Notes under the pieces: generated by a model | Database searches by the model: none | Told to the model about the DNA's origin: nothing | Seen by the model: the letters and a program-made list of their open reading frames with translations, nothing else | Translations under genes and position numbers: made by a program | Shown here: positions 1 to 10,831 of the stretch, piece by piece | Position numbering within the stretch: position 1 is the first letter of the stretch | How the letters are laid out: each line of letters begins with the position of its first letter | Assembly (NCBI RefSeq): GCF_001649575.2 | Contig: NC_051434.1 | Location: 5,386,980 to 5,450,979 of the forward strand | Length of the DNA: 64,000 bases | Direction of reading: 5' to 3' | DNA from: Kryptolebias marmoratus | Taxonomy: Eukaryota > Chordata > Actinopteri > Cyprinodontiformes > Rivulidae

Positions 1-2
1 AT

Positions 3-3000
3 GGCTACATCAACAGCATCCTGCAGCTGGGCAGCGTAAGATAAAAAAAGAGTCCATTGCCAGTCCATATTTGATGTTAGATCAATTGTGCTCATATGAT
101 AACAGAAATGATGAGTGGCATCATGTGGTTTAGGTGATGGAGCACCGCATCAAGCAGAACAATTCCATAGACATCTACCAGCAGTACTTTGATGAAGAGG
201 AGGAGGTGGAGGAAATCCAGGAGCCACCGTCTGCTAAGACCATCAATGTTTTCAGGTACAGCTGACACCCAGCGCATCAGCAGATCGACTGATTACTGCG
301 ACTGAATATTGGCTGCATTTTGGGTTTCCTGCAGAGATCCCAATGAGCTGAAACGAACCATCACTGGCCTGTCTTGGCATCCTGATGGAGGCAGGAAGCT
401 GGCCGCAGCCTACTCCTGCCTCGAGTTCCAGAAAACGTCCAGAAACACGAGCCTGGATTCCTACATCTGGGATATTGGTGGGTCACACTGGAGGTTGGGC
501 TACGTCCACCTCCGAGCCCGGTCTGTACACTCGCAGATGTTTTATTTTTTCAGAGAACCCAAACCACCCGGAGGTAACTCTGAAACCAGCGTCTCTACTT
601 GTCTGTCTGGACTACAACCCAAAGGACTCCCACACTCTTGTTGGAGGCTGCTACAATGGACAGATTGGTGGGTTCGGCTCCAGGCTTGATGAAATTCAGG
701 CATGGTTCCGTCTGGTACCAGGTGAACTCACGTGCAGGTGTGCTTGATACAGCTTACTGGGACACCCGGAAAGGCAGCCAGCCTGTGGAGTATTCTTCTA
801 TGGAGCACAGTCACAGAGATCCAGTCTACAAGATCATCTGGTTGCAGTCCAAGACCGGGACTGATGCCTTCTCTGCCTCCACTGACGGACAGGTAGATGA
901 ACTGATGTCACACAGGCTGATTAAAGGTGGAGTAATGATGAGCACACAAACCACAGACAGATGTTTGCTGCTGAGATGCTAACTCTAGTTTGAGAAATGA
1001 ACGGACAGGCGTTTCTTAGAACACAGAGCTTTTGAAAAAAGCAAGTCATCTCTGACTATCAGATTCTGTGGTGGGACGTCCGCAAGCTGAGCGAGCCCAC
1101 AGAGCGTCTGGTTCTGGATCCAAGCCGGGAGGGGAATCTGGACCGAGCTTTAGGTGCCATCTCTCTGGAATTTGAGGCCACTATGGTGAGCATTTGTCTG
1201 TTTTCAAACCTTTCCAACCGGTCCCTGCGCTGTCCAGGACTCAAAAATACAGTTCTGAGTTAATCTTGTGGACATTAGAAACTTCACCATAGCTCATCCA
1301 GAAGACTTACAAATTTTAATTTCCAGAAGTTGTTTCTTGTGCTTTCATCTGAATAAAATGATCCTGAATTTGTCTTCTGTGTTCCTATGTTGGTATAAAA
1401 ACCTGTGTTCATGGTATAAATGTTTAGAGTGATGTCATTGATACAATTTTAAGGTAGGTGTTCTCATGATAAATCTGTCTCAAATATCTTTAACTGCAGA
1501 AAGTAAAAACAAATAGACTTTGTTCTCCATCCATCCTTCAGAGGAGCTTCTTCTGTGGCTCTGTGCTATAAAGTAAAAGCCTGTAAATGTTTATTCTTGC
1601 AAGCAAAGACTTCACAACTGTGTCTTCGGCCTAACTGTGTGTTTGTATTTGATGATCATTCAGCCAACGAAGTTCATGGTGGGGACGGAGCAGGGCCTGG
1701 TCGTGTCCTGCAACAGGAAGGCAAAGACTCCAGCTGAGAAAATTGTTTGCACCTATGATGGCCACCACGGACCAATCTACGCCTTGCAGAGGAATCCATT
1801 CTTCCCCAAAAACTTTCTCACTGTGGGCGACTGGACGGCTCGCATCTGGTCTGAGGACATCAAGGAATCATCGATCATGTGGAGCAAGTAGGATTCAGAC
1901 CCGCAGCCCTGGTAGAGGCTGTAGACTCTTATGTAATCATATCCGATAAAAATTTACACGAGACACGATGGTTGAAGAATCCTCTGCTCACATCTGTCTC
2001 ACGTTTCTGTTTTTGTTTTCATCTTCTTGTCCTTCGGCTCCTGATTAGGTTTTCTTATTTATGAACTTGTTAATTTATTTCCTGTTTTGCTTAATTTGTT
2101 TGTTTTTCTTGTCATTCCTGCTCTTTTTTGTTTCATATCACCTCAGTCTGTCCTGCCTCATCATCTCATCTTTTCTTATTTATCCGGAATCTTCTGGTCG
2201 ACATTCCGCTCTGGTAACTTCACGCTGAAACAGTCATGTTGCTTCCCAGGTATCAGATGTCATATCTGATGGACGCCTGCTGGAGTCCCGTCAGGCCCTC
2301 CATCTTCTTCACTGTGAAGATGGACGGCATGCTGGATATCTGGGACATCCTGTTTAAACAGAGTGACCCCACACTTAGTCTGAAGGTGCTCCAGCTTCAA
2401 ATACAAAACCGTCTGATTTTACTCACTGGCTCACAATCGTCTACATAGTTTCTATCTGTTGTCCTCAGGTGTGTGACAAACCTCTGTACAGCCTTCGTGT
2501 TCAGGATAACGGGCGCCTGGTGGCGTGCGGCTCTCAGTCAGGTGAAGCCACGCTGCTGGAGATCTGCTCTGGATTGTCGACCCTGCAGAAGAACGAGAAG
2601 AGTCTTGTGGCTGCTGTAAGAAACCCTGAAACATTTACTGATCTGTAATCGGATTCAGTAATAAAAACAACCAATCAGCTGTTTTATATATTTACTGGCA
2701 TTTTGCAGGATTTAAAGAAATGTGCTTTTTGTTACTGAATATCAGTTCTTTTGAAAAATCAACATTTTATTGTTTATTTATTTATTTATTAAGAAAAAAT
2801 GGAATATTTTCTGCTTTTAATTTCCTAGATGAGATACTTAAAGACCAAATCATAAAAATTGCAATGAGATTTAAAAAGTATCATTGGGTCTCATTTACAT
2901 AAAAGTCATGTCATCAGGAAACATTTAGTTTCAGAAAATATTAAATTTAATCCTCTTTGAAACAATTTTAAAAAAGATATGGTGCCCAGAAGTGATCTCT

Positions 3001-3572
3001 CTCTCTCTCTCACTCAAGTGTAATGAAGTATAAAAGTAACTAAAAGATCATTTTAATTATCATTTACAAAGTGGTCATTTCATGTATTTGTAGTGGAAAT
3101 AAACAGACAGATGCTGCTCTCCAGAAATAAGGGAGAAATAACCAAACGTTTCTCGATGGTCTGCAGATGTTTGAGAGGGAGACGAAGCGGGAGAAGATCC
3201 TGGAGGCCCGTCAGAGGGAGATCCGTCTGAAGGAGAGGAGTCGCTCCGAACAGAGCAAAGATGACGAAACGGGGCGAGAGGACGACGAGGAAGACTCTGA
3301 GCAGCTCATCGCCAAAGTTGAGAGCGACTTCTACAGCCTGGTGGAGGCAGAGTTCAGGAGAAGACAGAGGAGAGAAGAGACACCACAGGTAAGGAGATAA
3401 AGCGTCCTTAAATGGTGACAGAGGTCTGCTTGGCTCATATGCACTGATCTGACTGGATCTTTTATAGTTTCTAATCAGTTTTTGGTTTTGTTTTCAGGAA
3501 CATAACAAAGAAGTAAAGAATGGGGTAGAAACTGATGAAACTGAGGATGAAACGGGTGAAACTAGAAAGTAG
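3..3572 (+). CDS. dnai2: Dynein axonemal intermediate chain 2, 3' part (5' exons outside window)
   Basis: WD-repeat intermediate chain of the outer dynein arm, which links motor heavy chains to the doublet microtubule in motile cilia. Eleven exons can be joined in frame: 3-35, 134-255, 335-477, 554-667, 753-892, 1063-1185, 1664-1887, 2250-2385, 2469-2615, 3167-3388 and 3498-3572, giving 492 residues. The human protein is about 605, so the N-terminal ~110 are missing upstream. Family blocks are very clear: [25 protein letters not shown], [55 protein letters not shown] and the end of the propeller at [15 protein letters not shown] charged, coiled-coil-like tail ([17 protein letters not shown]) follows, and a Glu-rich acidic C-terminus. 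The protein ends at TAG 3570-3572. No frameshift or stop interrupts the exons. Confidence 0.95.
2996..3012. repeat. (TC)n microsatellite in dnai2 intron
   Basis: Short pyrimidine dinucleotide run in the 551-base intron between the last propeller exon and the coiled-coil exon. Confidence 0.8.
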
Positions 3573-3677
3573 CGGTGAATTTAAAAAAAAACATGTTTCT
3601 GTACATCTTCAGACTTATCTCTGTTTCATTTCCACATTTTCAGACTGATCACTGGCCAGTTTTTACAGGTTTTTTTG

Positions 3678-3683
3678 AATAAA
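3678..3683 (+). terminator. AATAAA poly(A) signal of dnai2
   Basis: AATAAA lies 106 bases after the dnai2 stop codon, in an otherwise ordinary AT-rich 3' untranslated stretch. It is the first canonical signal downstream of the stop. From here to 3987 I see nothing else. Confidence 0.6.
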
Positions 3684-3987
3684 CTTTATAAACTAAATCT
3701 AATTTGTTGATTTGTACTGCCTGAGTAGACCCTAAAATTATGAGAAACAAAACTGCTATAGGTAGATTAGAAGATGGGCCAAAGTAATTTTCTACAAGCC
3801 ATTTAACCAATGTCAAGAAAAAAGATTCAGCTAGTGTTTAAAGGTGTGATAGCTGATTTGAGGTACTGGTTCTGAGGGAAATGGTTCTAAAAGTTTATTT
3901 CCAGGATGAGGGTCAGAGGAAATAAATGAAACATCTGTTGGCTGTAGACGAGGAAGAATAAACAGAAGCTGTAGTACACGGGTACAA

Positions 3988-4114
3988 CCACAGGGGGCGG
4001 TAATGAGCCAAATAGTGTTTAGTTCGAACCGGAAGACATCTTGTTGTTAGCAAGTTAGCATACGCTGTTAACACCGAGCGGACTTCACTTTATATCCCCA
4101 CCCTTGGCGGTGAG
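3988..4114 (+). promoter_or_regulatory. znfA promoter-proximal region with AGGGGGCGG and CCGGAAG motifs
   Basis: A CCACAGGGGGCGGTA box (3988-4002) resembles a weak CTCF or GC-box site. An ACCGGAAGA ETS-type site (about 4028-4036) follows, about 80 bases before the znfA start codon. The same pair of motifs, in the same order, lies in front of znfC. Transcription start not determinable from sequence. Confidence 0.4.
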
Positions 4115-5393
4115 ATGTCCCGGGTCCAGAAGCTTCGGATGTTCGCCAGTCAGCGACTGAACGCGGCGCTGGGAGAGATCCTGGAGGCCTTCCAGGAAAC
4201 CATCGTGAAATACGAAGAAGAAGCGGCCCTGAGTCGGGAAGTGATCGCCCGTCAGCACGCGCTGCTCTGCGCGCTGAACAACCCGACGTTGGACGCACCT
4301 ACAGCAGGTGAGCAGCACCTGGGAGCCCGGGGGGTGGGGGGATTGGGTCCGGGTCTGCCTGCTCCACCTCCACCTCCATTTTAGGTACATCTCATCATCG
4401 TCTGCAGGACCTCGGAGAAAAGTGGTTGCAGAGAAGTTTGGTGGCCATAAGCAGAAATAATTTCTGGTGGATAGTTTTATAGATAATAGATGATAGTGTG
4501 GAATTGTGTTTTCCAGATCTGGATAAGTATGGAAAAATGTTGTCTTTTATGTTTCCATACTTTGTTACTTTTTGCATTATTTAAAATCTTGCACAAATGA
4601 GAAGGGAATTTTTTCCACAATGTTTAGTAAGTCTGATCTGGGACCAGCACTCAAGGTTATAATTGTATGTTTGTGTTTCCCGACAGAGGTCTTCACACAG
4701 CGGCTGCTACACAGTAAAGATGTCTCCAATAACCAGAACCAGAACCCGAGTCAGGACTTGGTTTCTGAGCCTTTACGTGTCGAAGAGAAGCAACAGGAGC
4801 AGCAGCTCCAAGACCTGGACGAGGTTGAGATCATTGAGTTCACCTACAATTCCAATAAAGCAATAAACCCATGTCACACCTTTCAAACACCAGGATCAGT
4901 TCCAAATCAGAATGACTTGCAGGTGTCGTCAACCGAGACCGAAGACAGCGACGACTACAGCAGAGACTCTGCCGAAGCCAGACCGGCTTCAGAAAAACCA
5001 GAGGGGCTCTGCAGACCAAAAGATAGTGTCAGCTGCCGGGCGTGCAGCCGTACCTTTACGGCTCGCAGATTTTTGTTCAGACACGTCAGAGCTCACGTCC
5101 GGGACACGAAGCAGGTCTGCGGCCTGTGCGGGGAACAGTTTGAGGTTGCCGGCCGCCTGAAACTTCACCTCAAGACGCACTCGAAGACGAGGAAGCTGCA
5201 AATCCACGTCAGGACCCGGAGCAGAGAGGTGCGGCTTCAGCAGCTCTCTGACCTCAACAAAAACAAGGAAACCGAGAAGCCGGATGACTCCAGCAAGACT
5301 CTAACGAAGAAGAGGCCCAGAGGCCGGCCCAAAAACGTTAAACTGGACCAGAATAATCCAGCAAAAAACAACAAACGGAAGAGGACAATCTGA
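4115..5393 (+). CDS. znfA: two-finger C2H2 zinc-finger protein with N-terminal helical domain and AT-hook
   Basis: Two exons, 4115-4307 and 4687-5393 (GCAG|GTGAGC donor, CGACAG acceptor, phase 1), give 299 residues. Exon 1 encodes a helical domain (residues ~9-52: RLNAALGEILEAFQETIVKYEEE, then a Q/L-rich stretch) shared with znfB-D. It is followed by an acidic, Gln-rich linker. Only two C2H2 fingers remain, at residues 181-201 (CRAC...HVRAH) and 209-229 (CGLC...HLKTH). The basic tail carries an AT-hook, RPRGRPK, near residues 274-280. The relatives here have 13-24 fingers, so this looks like a paralogue that lost most of its array. It is probably a nuclear DNA-binding protein; the target is unknown. 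The open reading frame running upstream of 4687 is intron read-through. Confidence 0.8.
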
Positions 5394-6715
5394 TGGTGCT
5401 TTCAGTGGAGTTTGTTGCAGACATTTTACCTGCAGTTCAGTGCAGGCTGGAAGACACATTTACTCAGTGATTTGTTGTCAGTTACATTTCTGTGGTTACT
5501 AAAAATATTTCATTTTTTCAATTTTTGCATCACCTGTGTTTTGTGTTAACCTGGATTTTAGTGTTATTATTTTAGGTACTGGTTTCAACAGTCTTAGTAT
5601 TAAACCTAATTTAAAAATGCAGAAATATGGAAAGTGAACGCTGCTTTTTATGACCGGCTGCAGAGACCAAAGAGTGGATCAGAGAAGCGTCGGCGCTTTG
5701 ATTTGATTTAAGACAGATAGCAACAAACAAGCGGCAGCAGTTTTTCTTTTTTGACAGACACTGTTTGTTTTTTAATTAAATTCTGTATCACTCATGTGTT
5801 TTGTTAAATGACCTGATGTAAGAATGAAGTCTTGTATTTTTATATGTGAGGAAACACTCAGTTCTTTAATAAAAATCGTTTTGTTTTCTTTAATCCAGCT
5901 TCAGAAAACGTGGCTAAAAGTTTAATACCAACAAGGAAAACGCTGCAGCCACATCTTGAAACGTGTTAATGCTTGGATTGTGTGTTGAGTGTGATTCCCA
6001 GCTACTAACACATAAAGCTTACCTCATTTTCTGTGGCTTCAATAAAAGTCATGTTTAAAAAAAAAATCAAAGAATCGTTGCGTTTCAGCAAAACTTTTAT
6101 GCAAGAAAAACTTTATTATTAATTTTGAACCACATAAAACTTCATGTTTAAAAGCCTACTGGTTGTAGTTGTCCATTTACTTACATTAACAAAATAATTT
6201 TTTTTTTTTAAAAATGTATATTTTTAACTACAAAATCTTTGTTTAACCAAAATGCCACTCTTCGCTTTCTGAGTTTGAACTCTCAGATCTAAACGTGGAG
6301 CAGATAATGTGTGATGATTCGGCTGCAAAAAATAAATCAAATGATGAATATCTTCACGTGATTTCAGATTTGCTGTTCAGATCAATCAGCCTTTAACGAT
6401 TCGGTCACAGGACAGAACTCGATTTCCTGTTTCTGATGCAGCAAAAATGTGTCAGAAACGCCTCAAATTGTAGAGAAGACAACCAAAAATCACTGTTTCT
6501 GTTTGCTGATGTCTGTCCACTCAAATTAACTGAAGTCTACTTAAATGTTATGATTTACTGTATATCTACCTGCTCCTACATCACTATAGAAGGAGAGTTT
6601 GGCACGTCCAGGCGAGGAGGTAAAAAAGGAGGCTTTTCTTTCCAGATTTATCACATCTCTGGGCGTCTTCAAGCTCTTTTGCATTTTTGCCAGGTGACTG
6701 TTTATCATTGAGTAA
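5394..6715. other. Convergent 3' region between znfA (+) and dusp11 (-)
   Basis: No coding exon seen. AATAAA signals on the + strand at 5868-5873 and 6041-6046 can end znfA transcripts. On the - strand, AATAAA (TTTATT at 6112-6117 on +) can end the dusp11 transcript. The two genes therefore converge, with poly(A) sites possibly within about 100 bases of each other. Confidence 0.5.
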
Positions 6716-7426
6716 TTAATTCTCTGTTGAGTCATCACCAGGCCATTGTTTCTTCTTTAATGTGCTGGTCTGCAGCTTTTGCCCCTCCGTTTTTGCTACC
6801 AGTGGTTGTTTCTGCACAGCGAGCCCTCGAACTGCATTTTTCTCCGGCTCATCGATGCCCTTGTTGCTTCTCTTGGCGGCCCTCTGCAGGTCGTCCAGGT
6901 AGTTCTGCCTCTCAATGCAATGACCTCTGCAGGAATTAAAGAGCTCCAGAGCTGCCGAAGGTTGGAGCCCGTCTACGTCTATCAGGTATCTGCAGACCAG
7001 GTACCCTGTGCGGTTCAGGCCATGAGTGCAGTGGACTCCGATTAAATTGTCATTGTTCTTGTTCTCCTTCAAGAATTGCCTCACTGCTCGTTTGAAGCTC
7101 AGGATGGCGGTGTTAGACGGAACTTTGTGACCCTCGATGAAGATCTTGATGTACGAGCAGGACTGCGGGACATCCAGCACTGTGTAGTACTTTGTGGTGA
7201 AGGTGAGGTCAATGATCAGACCAAGCTCTTGGTTCTGACTCTCCACAGAATCCAGAAGGTCCCACATACCAAAAGAGTGGGACTTGGGAACCCGACAGTT
7301 CAGAGATGGCTTTAAAGGGACTTTGAAGGCAATGAATCTTGTTCCTGGTATCCTCTGTCCAATAGGACAGTAGTCCAGCCACCGCTCCGGTATACCCTTC
7401 TTTTTCTTCTGCAGACGATGAGACAT
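6716..7426 (-). CDS. dusp11: RNA/RNP complex-1-interacting phosphatase (dual-specificity phosphatase 11)
   Basis: Removes gamma and beta phosphates from 5'-triphosphorylated RNA, acting on Pol III and microRNA precursors in the nucleus (family knowledge). 236 residues. The family entry block IPERWLDYCPIGQRIPGTRFIAFKVPL (in part), GLIIDLT-TKYY, and the Cys phosphatase signature HCTHGLNRTGYLVCRYLID are all present. The catalytic Cys and Arg are intact in CTHGLNRTG, and GHCIERQNYLDDL closes the domain. The C-terminal tail after the domain is short and basic compared with the 330-residue human protein. The start ATG (7424-7426) lies 25 bases inside an exon that begins at a TTTTAG acceptor (exon edge 7451). 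The whole coding region lies in one exon, which is unusual for this gene. Confidence 0.92.
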   Translation of the reverse strand: MSHRLQKKKKGIPERWLDYCPIGQRIPGTRFIAFKVPLKPSLNCRVPKSHSFGMWDLLDSVESQNQELGLIIDLTFTTKYYTVLDVPQSCSYIKIFIEGHKVPSNTAILSFKRAVRQFLKENKNNDNLIGVHCTHGLNRTGYLVCRYLIDVDGLQPSAALELFNSCRGHCIERQNYLDDLQRAAKRSNKGIDEPEKNAVRGLAVQKQPLVAKTEGQKLQTSTLKKKQWPGDDSTEN

Positions 7427-7450
7427 CTCAGCAGCTCTGATGTTTCCAAA

Positions 7451-8130
7451 CCTAAAACACCCAAAACAAATTCATTAAAGGCCCCAAACACCAAACGCAG
7501 TATTACCCACCAGTTAAAAGTCCCATCATTTTAAGGCATGCATTATTTAAATAAAATGTAAATGTTTTACTGACTTGGAAAATAGTTGACAAAATCTATG
7601 TACAGTAAAACTATGAGAAATGACTATTTATTATATTTACTGACATATTTATTAAGGTGATGTTGAACGTCACAGCTTGTTTGGGCATACCCTTTAAGCT
7701 TAACACGCTGTGACTAAATATAGTTTGTTAAATCATAAACATTTTCTTCCAAAGGTCACACTTATTCAAATACCTGCTTACTGAAGCTTTAAAAAATGCC
7801 GAATTTACCATAAGTTATTCCTAAACGTCACCAGCATAATGACATGTTTTTTTAAAGTTATGTACCCATTTAAAATCGTTAATTAATGTTAAACAAACAT
7901 ATATTAACGGAAGTTCGGTGTATAGTTCCTACCTGGTGTAGTGTTGTAATTTTAAACGCTGTACTTTCACAACGGGGGTAAAGATGAGCTCAAACTCCAA
8001 AAGAAAACGATACGGTAACATAAAAATGTGAGACATAACTGTAATATTTCGTTAACGAAGCGTATTTGTGAATACCTGCCTGTTTGTTTCGATCCCAGAT
8101 ACACGCTGGAGATGACGTAACGTACGTGCG
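7451..8130 (-). other. dusp11 5' noncoding exon(s) and leader intron
   Basis: On the - strand, a good acceptor (GTGTTTTAG) abuts the coding exon at 7451. Upstream there are two good donors: CACCAG|GTAGGA (exon edge 7933) and GGCAG|GTATTC (exon edge 8076). Either could end a short untranslated first exon, so alternative leaders are possible. The rest of this interval is AT-rich with no other recognisable feature. Confidence 0.45.
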
Positions 8131-8231
8131 TGCGTCGAAAACGTCTGCCTTGTACGTAAGGACGCAGGGGAACCCGGAAGTTCTCTCATTTTGTTTACAT
8201 TTTCTCTTTTGTTCCGTAGAAATCCCCTAAA
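8080..8231. promoter_or_regulatory. Putative bidirectional promoter, dusp11 (-) / znfB (+)
   Basis: The likely dusp11 first exon and the znfB start codon are about 150 bases apart, transcribed outward. The interval holds TGACGTAA (8113-8120, CRE-like) and five ACGT cores in 45 bases (8115, 8120, 8124, 8141, 8154). A CCCGGAAGT ETS-type site (8173-8181) sits 50 bases before the znfB ATG. CpG content is visibly higher than in the flanks. No TATA box seen. Confidence 0.5.
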
Positions 8232-10831
8232 ATGTCCAGAAAACGGTCCGAAAGCAACAAACTGAAGGCCTCAGTTGAGCAGCAGTTGGCGGCGGCTGCT
8301 AAAGAGATCTTCTTGCTGCTTCAGGAGCGCAGCCGAGCGGAGCTGGAGGAGCTCCGGGGGCTGGTGATGGAGAGACTCGCTGCGGCCGTGGAGCTCATCT
8401 TCAAGGCGTTAGAAGCGACCAGAGCGGCCCAGAGAGGGTCGCAGAATCATGGAGAGCAAAGAAAAGGTCAGGGTCTGCAGATTTACAAATTCAACAGCAA
8501 GCTGGAGCCACAAAACTCAAAATGTGCTCTTTAATGTCTTTTGAAGGTTTTATTTTCTTAATACAGTTTTAGTCTTCTGATAAGAAGTGGATATTAGTTG
8601 GTATTAAATCATCAAAGGTTTGCAGAACTATATTTCATATATTAAGACTTATTTTATTATAGTTTAATCTAAATTAATGACTTAAATGGCATTTTATAAT
8701 TTGTTATTTACCCATTTTCCTGCCATATATTGATAAACTTAAGAAAAGAATTGTGGCACAACAGATTTCTTGGGTATTGGTTTTGTTTATTATATTACCA
8801 CAAACATCTATTTAGAATTACCCACACAACCAGATCTATGATTTATTAACTGCCTATAGAATTACTGACCCACATCTGTGTTGCAAATGGATTTGTGAAA
8901 TTAGGGCTGCACGATATATTGAAAATTTTTCATCATCACAATATCAGAGTACACAAAGACAACGTCACAGAGAAATGCAATAAATCGCAGATTCAAACTG
9001 GATGCCCGTAATTATTTTTGGCAATCAAATGGATCCCACTCACTTAAAAAGCAACTTTGTACAAATATCTGAAGCGCTCTATAGGAGCTGATCATGTTCT
9101 GAGTACCGTAGTTTTAGTCCCCTCTTCTTCTCTCATTGCAGATCAGATTCAAAGAGTTGGTAGCACTGACTCCAGCAAATGAATCTTGTGTGTGTTTTCT
9201 CTGCAGATCTGAGTCTTTCGCTTGGTGTTAGTTGTCTCTCTTCAGATGAACAAGTGACGGAGGCTCTGCCCGGCACTTCTTCCAGACCAGGGACTGTTTC
9301 CGAACTGAACCGCCAAGCTTCCTGTCCAGACGATGCAACAGGAGAGGAGGAGGAGGACGAGAGTGATGCAGTCGAGGCCAGATCCCACTGCTGCAAAGTG
9401 TGTGGGAAGTATTTTGATAGGAAAGGCTATTTAATTAAACATGTGGAAAAACACACAAAGAAAGCTGAATGTTTGTGTGGCGTGTGCGGCGAAAGTTTGG
9501 ATTCCAGTGATGATCTGAAACAGCATTTTCAAATTCACCGTGACAGCAGCAGGACCTGCGACTTCTGCGGCAAGAAGTTCCTCTCAATCCGAGCTCAGGA
9601 GACACACCTGAGGCTGCACACAGGGGAAAAACCTTTTAACTGCCACCTCTGTGGCAAAGGCTTCAGCCAGAAGGGAAACACGGTGACTCACTTGCAGACC
9701 CACCAGGATGATAAGACATTTACAAGCACCATATGCTCTGAAGAGTTCAGCCACAGCAACTCACTGGAGGAACAAATGAAGAACCATGATGGACAGAATC
9801 CATTCAGCTGCAAAATTTGCAAAAAAGGCTTTCCAACAGTCTCAGAGCTGAGGCAGCATGTCCGGAGCCACGAGTCCAACAACCAACCCACCGAGAGGAG
9901 CAAACGCAAAAAAACAAGTCTGGATCCTTCTCACTCCTGCAAGGTCTGCGGGAGTGCTTTTCACAATAAAGGCAGTTTATTGCGGCACACAGAGGCACAT
10001 TTAAATGATCCAGACTTTCTTTGTGGCGTCTGCGGAGAGCAGTTCAAATCATCAGAGAACATGCAACTCCACATCCAGAGTCACAGGGAGACGAGCAGGA
10101 TCTGTGAAATCTGCGGGGTTAACTTCAGGGACATGGAGATCCACATGAGGACGCATACAGGTCAGAAACCCTTCAGATGCAAAGACTGTGGTAAGGAGTT
10201 TCCCAGGAAAAGCTCTTTGGAAAGACATATGAAGCAGCACGCTGATGAGAGGCCATACATCTGCGAGTTTTGTGGAAAGACTTTTACTGAAAATGCAGTC
10301 CTGAAAAGGCACATTAAGAACCACACAGGAGAGAAGCCCAGGATTTACTCCTGTGAAGTCTGTGGGAAGAAGTTTACCATGAGCCAACATCTTGATGTGC
10401 ACAAAAGGATCCACACAGGGGAGAAACCGTTCACCTGCAAGGAATGCAACAAGAGCTTCAGGCAGATCGGCAACCTGGATTCTCACATGAGGATCCACAC
10501 AGGCGAGAAGCCATTCATCTGCAGCCTCTGTGGGAAAAGGTTTCGCCAAAAGATCTCACTGGAGACACATGAGAGGTTCCACAAGAAGGATAAGGTCTTC
10601 ATCTGCCAGATCTGCAGCAAAGGCTTTGTCCAGAAGATCGACCTAAAGAGGCACATGATGACACACACTGGTGAAAAACCGTTCAGCTGCCGTTTCTGTG
10701 GAAAGTCCTATCAAGACAGACGCTCGCTGGACTCACACATGAAGGTCCACGTAAAAGAGCAGGCCGCCAAAGACTTGGCTGAGATGCCAAAGCAGCAGGA
10801 AGAAATTCAACCTGACTTCATCAAGATATGA
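8232..10831 (+). CDS. znfB: 16-finger C2H2 zinc-finger protein with N-terminal helical domain
   Basis: Exons 8232-8466 and 9207-10831 (GAAAAG|GTCAGG, TCTCTGCAG acceptor, phase 1) give 619 residues. Exon 1 carries two copies of an alanine-rich helix unit, QQLAAAAKEIFLLL and ERLAAAVELIFKAL. It lacks the Arg/Gln-rich coiled segment that follows in znfA, znfC and znfD. An acidic linker precedes the fingers (residues ~140-593). There are 16 positions: number 5 is degenerate (first Cys replaced by Ser, first His by Gln), and number 9 (10103-10156) is a short C-X2-C-X9-H-X3-H finger. Later fingers are joined by TGEKPF-type linkers. The C-terminus ends QPDFIKI, similar to znfD. Probable sequence-specific nuclear DNA-binding protein; no KRAB, SCAN or BTB domain seen. 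The 740-base intron contains a dispersed repeat. Confidence 0.88.
8902..9010 (+). repeat. Dispersed fish repeat starting TAGGGCTGCACGATAT, in znfB intron
   Basis: The opening TAGGGCTGCACGATAT followed by an AT-rich, TATCG/ATATC-like body is a motif I recognise as recurrent in fish introns. A related diverged start (TAGAGCTGCGTGATAT) occurs at 41,793 in this window. Class not assigned; no clear terminal inverted repeat found. Confidence 0.4.

Noticed and set aside
4572..4686. N-terminal extension of the znfA finger exon from the ATG at 4,572
   Set aside because: A CGACAG acceptor at 4,686 joins in phase to the conserved exon 1; upstream codons do not resemble the family.
10052..10549. 165-codon frame antisense to the znfB fingers, with similar ones antisense to znfC (15,031-15,555) and znfD (20,857-21,171, 21,340-21,711)
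   Set aside because: Shadow frames: the repeated finger/linker codons leave a - strand frame open. They repeat with the finger period and have no independent features.
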